From Bacteroidales bacterium M7 (GTDB lineage: Bacteria > Bacteroidota > Bacteroidia > Bacteroidales > Muribaculaceae), in contig LUJR01000009.1 of NCBI GenBank assembly GCA_001689515.1, positions 1 through 64,000 of the forward strand: DNA of 64,000 bases, read 5' to 3'. Positions 57,111 to 64,000 of this stretch are shown here, piece by piece (position 1 is the stretch's first letter; the number at the start of each line of letters is the position of its first letter). The translations under genes were made by a program, and so were the position numbers. The notes beneath the pieces are model-generated. The model did not search any database and was not told the DNA's origin. It saw only the letters and a program-made list of their open reading frames with translations.

Positions 57111-57926
57111 ATGCTGCAACAGATTAAACAGACTGCTGATTTCCTTCGCGGAAAAGTTACAGGCGAAATGCCTCAGATTGCCATAATCCTTGGGTCAGGA
57201 CTTGGATCGCTCGTTGACTATATCGAGGACAAGCAGACTCTGCGTTATGCCGATATCCCCAACTTCCCTGTATCGACGGTAGAAGGACATTCCGGCAACC
57301 TCATATTCGGTACGCTCAATGGCAAGCGTGTAATGGCTATGCAAGGACGTTTCCACTACTATGAGGGCTATGACATGAAGAGCGTAACCTTCCCCGTCAG
57401 GGTTATGAAGATGCTCGGCATCAAGACCCTTTTTGTCAGCAATGCTGCCGGCGGCATGAACAAGGAATTTAAGGTAGGTGATGTGATGGTCATTACCGAT
57501 CACATCAATCTTTTCCCCGAAAATCCGCTCCGCGGCAAGAACTACGAGGAGTTAGGTACACGCTTCCCTGCCATGACCGAGGCATACGACCACAAGCTCA
57601 TAGCACTGGCTGATGCTGTGGCTCTCGAAAAGGATATCCGCCTGATGCACGGTGTGTATGTGGGCACTACGGGTCCGACATTCGAGACACCGGCTGAATA
57701 TGAGTATTTCCGCGTTATCGGCGGCGATGCTGTGGGCATGTCTACCGTGCCCGAAGTGATTGTAGCCGTGCACGGCGGCATGAAGGTGTTCGGCCTGTCG
57801 GTTATCACTGACCTCGGCGGCAAGGACATCAAGCAGGTACCTACCCACGAGGAGGTGCAGCAGGCAGCCGTCAATGCCCAGCCTAAGATGCTTGCGCTTA
57901 TCCGCGGCATGGTGGAGCAGATGTAA
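57111..57926 (+). CDS. punA: Purine-nucleoside phosphorylase
   Basis: A 271-residue PNP of the trimeric class: IAIILGSGLGSLVDYIED, PNFPVSTVEGHSGNLIFG, QGRFHYYEGYDM, FVSNAAGGMNKEF and VGTTGPTFETPAEYEYF with the base-binding Glu, followed by GMSTVPEVIVA. It releases purine bases and ribose-1-phosphate in salvage. The start at 57,111 is preferred because the frame upstream (57,057) adds residues unlike the family. It lies 29 bases before thiL. Confidence 0.96.
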   Translation: MLQQIKQTADFLRGKVTGEMPQIAIILGSGLGSLVDYIEDKQTLRYADIPNFPVSTVEGHSGNLIFGTLNGKRVMAMQGRFHYYEGYDMKSVTFPVRVMKMLGIKTLFVSNAAGGMNKEFKVGDVMVITDHINLFPENPLRGKNYEELGTRFPAMTEAYDHKLIALADAVALEKDIRLMHGVYVGTTGPTFETPAEYEYFRVIGGDAVGMSTVPEVIVAVHGGMKVFGLSVITDLGGKDIKQVPTHEEVQQAAVNAQPKMLALIRGMVEQM

Positions 57927-57955
57927 ATAACAGATAATCATTTCCCCTAACATTC

Positions 57956-59005
57956 ATGACCGAAATATCTCAATTAGGCGAGTTCGGGCTTATCCACCGC
58001 CTGACCGAAAAACTCCCAGTAGTCAACGCTTCTACTAAGAAATCTGTAGGCGATGACGCTGCCGTGCTTGAATATCCCGACACGGAGGTGCTCGTCACCA
58101 CAGACCTGCTGCTTGAAGGTGTACATTTTGACCTGACATATGTGCCGTTGAAACATCTCGGCTACAAGTCGGCGATAGTCAATTTCAGCGACATCTATGC
58201 CATGAACGGTACTCCGAGACAGATCACAGTGTCGCTCGGCATCAGCAAGCGTTTCACGGTGGAGCATATCGAGGAACTGTATGCTGGCATACGCCTCGCC
58301 TGTGAGATATATGGTGTGGATCTTGTGGGTGGCGATACCACTTCGTCGCGCCAGGGACTTGTCATCTCCATCACATGTATAGGTGACGCACCCAAGGACA
58401 AGCTCGTGTATCGTGACGGAGCTAAGGATACTGACCTGATATGCGTGTCGGGCGACCTCGGCTCGGCATACATGGGTTTGCAGCTGCTTGAGCGCGAGAA
58501 GGTTGCTTCGGCAGGGCAGAAGGATTTCATGCCCAATTTTGCCGGCAAGGAGTATCTGGTGGAACGTCAGCTCAAGCCTGAGGCTCGCCGCGACATCATC
58601 CGCGAGTTGGCTGAAGCCGGCATAGTGCCCACGGCGATGATGGATGTTTCGGATGGTCTGTCGTCAGAACTGCTCCACATCTGCAAGCAGAGCCATACGG
58701 GTTGCCGTGTCTATGAGGACCGCATACCCATCGACTATCAGACGGCGGTCATGGCTGAGGAACTCGGCATGAATCTCGTCACGGCTGCCATGAACGGCGG
58801 CGAGGACTATGAACTGCTGTTCACGGTGCCTCTCCACATGCACGATGCCGTCAGCAAGCTCGAAGGCATCAAGGTAATAGGCCATATCACGAAGGAAGAT
58901 CTCGGCTGCATGATGGTTACCCGCGATGGTGCCGAGCTTCCCATCAAGGCGCAAGGTTGGAATCCCCTCGCCGATGCAGCCCAGACCCCCGAGAATCCGA
59001 TGTGA
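57956..59005 (+). CDS. thiL: Thiamine-monophosphate kinase
   Basis: A 349-residue ThiL: it starts ISQLGEFGLIHRL, then VGDDAAVLEY, TTDLLLEGVHFDL, VDLVGGDTTSS, DVSDGLSSELLHI and NGGEDYELLFTV, all ordered as in the family. It makes thiamine diphosphate, which dxs (encoded 10 kb away) needs as cofactor. It is the last gene of the rightward run; no simple terminator follows, only the large palindromic array. Confidence 0.96.
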   Translation: MTEISQLGEFGLIHRLTEKLPVVNASTKKSVGDDAAVLEYPDTEVLVTTDLLLEGVHFDLTYVPLKHLGYKSAIVNFSDIYAMNGTPRQITVSLGISKRFTVEHIEELYAGIRLACEIYGVDLVGGDTTSSRQGLVISITCIGDAPKDKLVYRDGAKDTDLICVSGDLGSAYMGLQLLEREKVASAGQKDFMPNFAGKEYLVERQLKPEARRDIIRELAEAGIVPTAMMDVSDGLSSELLHICKQSHTGCRVYEDRIPIDYQTAVMAEELGMNLVTAAMNGGEDYELLFTVPLHMHDAVSKLEGIKVIGHITKEDLGCMMVTRDGAELPIKAQGWNPLADAAQTPENPM

Positions 59006-59035
59006 TATTGGGTTGCATGTAGGATATTGAGTATT

Positions 59036-59267
59036 GTCTCCGTAGGGGACATATTGATTAGGCAGTGGTCAGCCAAGTTGTAGACTTGGCTGACCACTGT
59101 ATATATGAAAATGAAGGAAAAGTCACCTCTGTAGGAGGTGCACATCACACGATAGTAAGTGCGCCTCCTACCGAGGTGATTTCGTGTGTGGATGTATGAT
59201 AACAGTGGTCCTGCAAGCTCACGGCTTGCAGGACCACTGCCTAATTTGTTTGCCTCCTACGGAGGCA
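59036..59267. repeat. Nested mirror array of three palindrome families
   Basis: A: TGTCTCCGTAGGGGACA (59,036-59,052) mirrored by TGCCTCCTACGGAGGCA (59,251-59,267). B: a 37-base hairpin with 16-base arms (59,063-59,099) mirrored by another of the same size (59,203-59,239). C: CACCTCTGTAGGAGGTGC (from 59,124) mirrored by GCGCCTCCTACCGAGGTG (to 59,178). All three pairs share a centre near 59,151. In B the outer eight bases (CAGTGGTC/GACCACTG) are the same in both hairpins, but the inner eight pairs differ while each hairpin stays perfectly paired. Confidence 0.9.
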
Positions 59268-59333
59268 CGATGCGTCCCAATGCTGTTCATTTAAAGAATT
59301 GATACGTGCGTCAGAACAGATGCTTAAAAATTG

Positions 59334-59422
59334 TAGGGACATGCCATGGCATGTCTGAATGTGTTGTCTGATAGTGGGTTAAGCATGTGATTCATCGGCT
59401 GACATGCCATGGCATGTCCCTA
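59334..59422. repeat. Inverted pair of the GACATGCC palindrome (locus 4)
   Basis: TAGGGACATGCCATGGCATG (59,334-59,353) and its reverse ending TCCCTA at 59,422, spaced by about 45 bases, the same geometry as loci 1 and 2. It lies between the nested array and the end of the leftward barrel gene. Confidence 0.85.
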
Positions 59423-59525
59423 CAATATCGCGGTTTTGCGGCTCTCCCTTCTCATGTTTTATGCTTAAGAAAACAGCATTGCATCGCGTCCATACATTTT
59501 CAGATTGATTTCGTTTTGTTCTGGA

Positions 59526-61847
59526 TCAGAGGCGGGATTTTTCGGTGGCGCCGGCTCCGCGGCCGCGGTAGCGGTCGTTGGTGGCGTTGAAGGTGTACTG
59601 GAGGGTGAGCCAGTATTCGCGGTTGTTGGTGGTGTTAGCCATGTAGACGGTCACGTCGCGGCAGTAGGTGGTCTCGTGGTAGTTGCGCTTGTTGAAGATG
59701 TTGTAGGCTTCGAGGGTGACGCTGAATGTGTTGTTGAAAAACGCTTTGTAGAGCTTGGCGTTGAGTCCGAAGTCCGAAGCCGATTTTGCGAAGCGGTTTT
59801 CTTCGTTGCCGTCGCTCATCCACTCCATGTCGATGTTGAGCCATGTGTCCCAGGGGAGGTGGATGGCGTTTTGCCACTGGAGCATCACCCTCGGGTTGTC
59901 GAGCTTCTTGCGTCCGCCGTCATAGTCGACGGTGAGCCACTGCTTGCGCAAACCCACATTGACGTTAGGCTCCCAGATGCCTACTTTGAATCGGCTGCCT
60001 ACGAATGCCGACAGATAGTGGATGTGGGGGAAATTCAGCTTTGTGTAGAGCTTGACGTCCTCGTCATCCTGGTAGGTCGACGCATAGTCGAGTATGGGGT
60101 CTTTCTTGTAGGTGTATGACAGTTGGGCGAAAAACTGTCGCCACGAGCCTGTCAGTTCCACGGTCTGGATTTTCTCGGGTTGGAGGTATGGGTTGCCGCT
60201 CTCGAGGGTGAAGCGGTTGATATATCTTACAGCTCCGTCAAGCGAGGAGTATGACGGTCGTTGGGTCTTGTAGGAGTAGTTGAGCGACAGCTGTACGTTG
60301 CGGAGGGTGGTCGAGAGGGCAAAGGAGGGGAAGAAATTGTTGTAGGAGCGGCTCTGCTGGTCCTGGAGGATGTCACCCTCGAAGTATTTGTAGTTGACAT
60401 GCTCATAGCGCAGCCCTATTTGTGCGTTCCATTTGCCGAACTGCTGCGAGAAGTCAACGAATGCGGCGATGTTGTTTTCGTCAACGCGCGTGTCTGCATC
60501 CGTAATCTGGGAGGCATCGGTGTCATAGACGCTTTTAAAGCGAGTGGTGGTGTATTCCTCGCCGACTTCCACACGACCCTTCCACACCGGGTGACCCACT
60601 ATGAATTTCTCGGCGAAGAGGCGGCTATGGGTGGTGCTTCGGGAGTTGATTTCCGCATTGTCGGCGGCGAGGCTCGTCTCGCGATCAAGGAGGGTATTGC
60701 GGTTTTTGTCCCAGCGGTAGTCCACGTTGAGGTCAAGATCGGTCTTGCCGACGGTGCCGTTGTAGTAGACGTTGGCGGAGTGGTAGGGGTAGTTGTCATT
60801 TTCGCGTTTGCCGTTCATGGTCAGACGGTCGGTGAGCATGTCGTTGATTGACACTTCGCTGTGGGTGTTGAAATTCTGATCTTGAGTGCTGTATGAACTG
60901 ACGTAGCGGGTACCTATGGAGTGCTTTTCGTTGAAAAGGTATGACACTCCGAGCGTGCCGAAGAAATCTGTGATGCCCATCTTGGAATCTATATCCATGT
61001 TTTGATGCAGCACATGCGAGGCGGTGCGTGTGTATATGTCGTTGGTATTGCCGTCAGAGAAGTGTCCGGTGGCGAAGCCGAAATTGCCGAAAGCCTCCAG
61101 TCCGCCTGTGCGGTACTTGATGTTTGCCTGGCTGCTTGAGAGGAAGTAGGGGCGGAACCCGGCACGCTCGCGCAGCAGTCCGCTCCATCCCTCGCCCTGC
61201 GGACGCTTGGTGGTGATGCGTATGACCGACTTGACCGAGGCTTCGTAACGTGCGCCGGGGTTGGTGATTACCTCCACGTTTTTGATGTCCTCGGAGCTGA
61301 GTTCCTGAAGCTCGTGTACATCCTGCATCTTGCGTCCGTTGATGTAGATGAGTGGAGTGCCTTTGCCGAAGACGGTAAACTTGCCGTCATGCCCGAGCAC
61401 CATCGGCACCTGCGCGAGCACATCGTTGGCAGTGCCGGCATGGGCAAGCACGGTGTTGTCGATGTTGGTGACCAAGGCATTGCCGCGGATGGCGGTGACG
61501 GGGCGGTCGCTTTTCACCACCACCTCGCCCAGCATCAGCGTTTGCGGAGCCATGCTGACGGTGCCGACATCTCCCGACGGAGGCACCGCGCATGTCACGG
61601 GCGTGAAACCTACGGATGTCAGCCTGACCAGCACATCCGCCGAGTCAGGCATATTATGAAACAAAAACCGACCGTCCGCATCGGTCACGCACCCCGTGAT
61701 ATATGCCGAGTCAGCCCTGTTTATTGCCACGGCATTGACATACTCCATGGCAGCATCGTCATCATCAACGACGCGCCCCGTGATGTCACGCGCCGCCATC
61801 CCCAACACCATGATGCCACCAACTGCTGCAACTACTATCCTTTTCAT
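59526..61847 (-). CDS. TonB-dependent-receptor-like outer-membrane barrel protein
   Basis: A 773-residue protein. After a signal peptide (RIVVAAVGGIMVLGMAA) comes a carboxypeptidase-like regulatory domain (ITGRVVDDDDAAMEYVNAVAI to about 105), a plug domain (IRGNALVTNIDNTVLAHAG, PLIYINGRKMQDVHELQELSSEDIKNVEVITNPGARYEAS) and a long beta-barrel. It belongs to the 'outer membrane beta-barrel family' related to TonB receptors but lacks a SusD partner gene. The substrate cannot be told. The start at 61,847 is chosen because it gives a proper signal peptide; the frame is open further up without one. Confidence 0.9.
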   Translation of the reverse strand: MKRIVVAAVGGIMVLGMAARDITGRVVDDDDAAMEYVNAVAINRADSAYITGCVTDADGRFLFHNMPDSADVLVRLTSVGFTPVTCAVPPSGDVGTVSMAPQTLMLGEVVVKSDRPVTAIRGNALVTNIDNTVLAHAGTANDVLAQVPMVLGHDGKFTVFGKGTPLIYINGRKMQDVHELQELSSEDIKNVEVITNPGARYEASVKSVIRITTKRPQGEGWSGLLRERAGFRPYFLSSSQANIKYRTGGLEAFGNFGFATGHFSDGNTNDIYTRTASHVLHQNMDIDSKMGITDFFGTLGVSYLFNEKHSIGTRYVSSYSTQDQNFNTHSEVSINDMLTDRLTMNGKRENDNYPYHSANVYYNGTVGKTDLDLNVDYRWDKNRNTLLDRETSLAADNAEINSRSTTHSRLFAEKFIVGHPVWKGRVEVGEEYTTTRFKSVYDTDASQITDADTRVDENNIAAFVDFSQQFGKWNAQIGLRYEHVNYKYFEGDILQDQQSRSYNNFFPSFALSTTLRNVQLSLNYSYKTQRPSYSSLDGAVRYINRFTLESGNPYLQPEKIQTVELTGSWRQFFAQLSYTYKKDPILDYASTYQDDEDVKLYTKLNFPHIHYLSAFVGSRFKVGIWEPNVNVGLRKQWLTVDYDGGRKKLDNPRVMLQWQNAIHLPWDTWLNIDMEWMSDGNEENRFAKSASDFGLNAKLYKAFFNNTFSVTLEAYNIFNKRNYHETTYCRDVTVYMANTTNNREYWLTLQYTFNATNDRYRGRGAGATEKSRL

Positions 61848-61942
61848 AAACTCAAAGTATCTGTAATGAATTAAAGTTATACTGTATATTTGACGCTGTT
61901 GATTGTATTGTGGTTGCATCACAATACAAATATTTTATGTTT

Positions 61943-63433
61943 TTAGTGTGAAAGATGGATTACATTACACTCTATCATTGTGCGTATGATTCTGTCTAAA
62001 AACAGTTTCTCGTCATTGGAGTCAAATGTAACTCCGATTTTTCCTGATAGCTGTTTGGCCAAGATTGTAATATCCATTTTTGCATTTAGCCGACACATTA
62101 TATCCAAAATAGTGGCTTTAAGACCTTGAAATACGAATTTTACCACTTTCATCATATCAGTGTCAGGCACGACAACTAAAAAGATTTTACTACGGTTCTT
62201 ATCATGTGTGATTCGAGAAGATATATTGGCATGATTGGAATCAAACAATGAGTTAAGCTCATTGATGTCATTGACTTCTGCAAAATATATCTTTGGATTA
62301 ATGGTGAATTGATGTTTTTTATCCCATAGGGATTCAATGCGCCATAAGTCTTGTGTACCTCTTTCTCTTTCGGATGCCAGTTGCACCGATTCATTCGTCA
62401 ATTTGGTTTCCAACCCCCTGATTACATCTTTGCAGATGGATATATCTATCTGCTGACTGTCGGGCATATCTGGATGGCTATGCAACTCCGATTCAGGTTT
62501 ATAGGATTGGCTATATATGCCCCATTTGGGGAAACTGAGTAGTGGCATGATGCCGTTGTCGTAGCATATGCGGGTGATTCTCTCATGCAGGGCGGGATCT
62601 AAATGGTCAAGATATTTTGTCACGAATGCATATGGTTTCAGTTTGCGCTTGATGCCAGCTAACAAATGCATATACTGATGTTTTGGCGCAATATAGAAAT
62701 CCAGAGGCAGCCATTCGAATGTCGTGCTGAGGCGGTCACCTTCGGTACATACTCCAATCTGCTTATTTTCTTTTTTTGCTAAAAGATACAGAAACAACTG
62801 CTCGTAAATCATGTTGACATAACCGTCAGCTATGGAGCGCAATTTGTCTTTGTTGCGCCCGATGAACTCTCTGACCATGTCGACATATTCACGTATCAGC
62901 TCCATGTCGTTACCGCCAAGAATACCTGCATTTATAAGCCGTAACACTGGCTCTCGGCTATATTCTTCAAATACGCATGGATCAAATTCACAGTCTGCGG
63001 AAATAAGCCGTTCTAACATCCTGCGGTTACACATCAGTCCGTCATATTCGATATTTTGTCCTATTACATCGGCATTGAGCACCGAGTCAGACAATTTCTC
63101 AAACATAAACCAATCGGTATCAACATGGATAAACGGCTCATGCTGTTGTGAGTAAGTGTATATTTTGGGTAATGCCCAAAGTTCACACCCGTTATATTCC
63201 TCCATGAAGTCAGGTATTTCTATAAACTCGTCATATGGCAGTCTGAACTCATCACGCAGCAGAGGTAAAACCTTGCTATTACAATAGAGGGATACTTTGC
63301 CGAAATGCATCTTTAGAAGCAGACAGCTCAGTGCCATGCTCTTCCAGTTCATATCAGGCGATAGAAATCCAGCCTTGTCGTGTATGGGATTTCCATCCGA
63401 TGAATAGCTATAATATGTCTGTATTATGTTCAT
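61943..63433 (-). CDS. DUF6734-like protein with a C-terminal extension
   Basis: A 496-residue protein. The first ~320 residues resemble DUF6734 (as I recall the family): NIIQTYYSYSSDGN, DMNWKSMALSCLLLKMHFGKV, ELWALPKIYTYSQQHEPFIHVDTDWFMF, the last with a DxD-like element of glycosyltransferase-type folds. The final ~170 residues (from about LETKLTNESVQLASERERG) are extra, partly helical, and unknown to me. It starts 10 bases after the stop of an upstream gene and so is co-transcribed with it. A sugar-transfer role is possible but unproven. Confidence 0.7.
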   Translation of the reverse strand: MNIIQTYYSYSSDGNPIHDKAGFLSPDMNWKSMALSCLLLKMHFGKVSLYCNSKVLPLLRDEFRLPYDEFIEIPDFMEEYNGCELWALPKIYTYSQQHEPFIHVDTDWFMFEKLSDSVLNADVIGQNIEYDGLMCNRRMLERLISADCEFDPCVFEEYSREPVLRLINAGILGGNDMELIREYVDMVREFIGRNKDKLRSIADGYVNMIYEQLFLYLLAKKENKQIGVCTEGDRLSTTFEWLPLDFYIAPKHQYMHLLAGIKRKLKPYAFVTKYLDHLDPALHERITRICYDNGIMPLLSFPKWGIYSQSYKPESELHSHPDMPDSQQIDISICKDVIRGLETKLTNESVQLASERERGTQDLWRIESLWDKKHQFTINPKIYFAEVNDINELNSLFDSNHANISSRITHDKNRSKIFLVVVPDTDMMKVVKFVFQGLKATILDIMCRLNAKMDITILAKQLSGKIGVTFDSNDEKLFLDRIIRTMIECNVIHLSH

Positions 63434-63443
63434 GGTATGGATA

Positions 63444-64000
63444 TTATGCAAATGTTATGATTCCGTCAAACAGGCATTGTCTCAGGAACATTGAAATCTG
63501 TTCCGTCTTATCGTCATGATTTGGGTGGAATAGTATCTTGCTTGTATTTGCATCAGCAATCAGAGACTGGAGCAGTCGGTATTTTTTACGAGACCAGATG
63601 AATTCATCAATGTGATTGTATATTGCATTGTATTTCCGTAACACCACCTTGTCATCCAAATCGGTCATATTCGTTCCATAAAGGAGCAGCTGTATCAATG
63701 TAGATGATGCTTCGGTCACTTGCAAATCATCTGTAAATCTTAAGGGTTGTCCGCTAAGGCTGATCCCATGATTGCGCAGTCTGTCTAATTTGGCAAGATG
63801 CTCCTTTTGAGCAGATATATGTAGGTCTTTTGCCCTTTGATATTGTGAAAGAAGCTCTTTGTTTTCCCGCTCGAATTTGACGAGTTCTGACAACTCATTA
63901 TCCGATAGCCCTTGGCGTTGTCTAAGGCGGTGGCTCCTGAAAGATAATGCGATGTCATTGCTGTCGGCATCATTGATCAGAGTGTTTTGTATGCCTTTAT
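63444..64000 (-). CDS. Partial gene running off the right edge, unknown function
   Basis: The frame is open from the window edge; the visible 185 or so residues are the C-terminal part. It reads ..LINDADSNDIALSFRSHRLRQRQG.., then a coiled coil (LSELVKFERENKELLSQYQRA), then a globular end with LIQLLLYGTNMTDLDD and CLFDGIITFA. No family is recognised. It shares an operon with the DUF6734-like gene; both proteins end in a similar short hydrophobic helix, which may only be chance. The start lies outside the window. Confidence 0.65.
   Translation of the reverse strand, partial: KGIQNTLINDADSNDIALSFRSHRLRQRQGLSDNELSELVKFERENKELLSQYQRAKDLHISAQKEHLAKLDRLRNHGISLSGQPLRFTDDLQVTEASSTLIQLLLYGTNMTDLDDKVVLRKYNAIYNHIDEFIWSRKKYRLLQSLIADANTSKILFHPNHDDKTEQISMFLRQCLFDGIITFA

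Noticed and set aside
1..64000. tRNA, rRNA, tmRNA or riboswitch genes
   Set aside because: No cloverleaf, conserved rRNA segment or known riboswitch core was recognised by eye. A covariance-model search would be needed to exclude them firmly.

Overview
The window is a piece of a Bacteroidota chromosome, most likely order Bacteroidales and possibly Muribaculaceae. The signs are: many promoters of the TTTG / TAnnTTTG type upstream of good starts; SusC-like barrel architecture; an OprO/P-like porin; a class of small Bacteroidales mobilization genes; and overlapping or nearly abutting gene starts. No rRNA, tRNA or CRISPR array was seen.

Bases 1 to about 24,100 are accessory DNA. First comes a tripartite HipBST-like toxin-antitoxin operon with a fourth gene that fuses an XRE domain to a metallophosphoesterase (0.5-3.1 kb). 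Next is an AT-rich, tightly overlapping six-gene operon (3.3-12.2 kb): XRE regulator, cytosine-5 DNA methyltransferase, MutL/MORC-like GHKL ATPase, Z1 helicase-like protein, PD-(D/E)XK (DUF4420) protein and AIPR protein. This matches the gene content I recall for the Mza anti-phage system, here with its own regulator and a palindromic operator at the promoter. A RhuM gene follows, then an integrative mobilizable element read leftward (13.8-23.9 kb): coiled-coil membrane protein, MobB relaxase, MobC, TOPRIM/primase-like protein, RepA-like ATPase, HTH protein, small genes, a RhuM-Doc toxin-like gene, a tyrosine integrase interrupted by one in-frame amber codon, and a protein with a zinc ribbon and four tandem HTH units. 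The element ends next to the 3' end of mnmE, a gene end known as an integration target in other bacteria (SGI1).

Bases 24,154-63,433 look like core chromosome. A leftward operon encodes dTDP-sugar synthesis (rfbB, rfbA, a 3,4-ketoisomerase, an aminotransferase), a secreted DNA/RNA nuclease and mnmE. Then come mlaFE, udk-lptB, a secreted histidine phosphatase divergent from an OprO/P-like porin (a likely phosphate-scavenging pair), an ABC-F protein, a TPR sensor kinase whose phosphoacceptor His is replaced by Asn, carA-carB, mgsA, a small membrane gene with dxs-trkA-trkH, a NfeD-stomatin pair, sppA-lpxK-punA-thiL, a TonB-type outer-membrane barrel, and at the right edge a DUF6734-like protein behind a gene that runs off the window.

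The chromosomal part carries striking repeat DNA. Four loci hold inverted pairs of a GACATGCCRTGGCATGTC palindrome. At two loci (39.65-39.97 kb and 59.04-59.27 kb) several different palindromes are nested in mirror order (A B C D / D' C' B' A' and A B C / C' B' A'). Other unexplained patterns are near-identical 29-base palindromes inside both RhuM genes, with a related core beside one promoter; two ATAACC clusters of almost identical geometry in the mobile element; and short palindromic repeats that sit both in non-coding DNA and in frame inside the relaxase gene.
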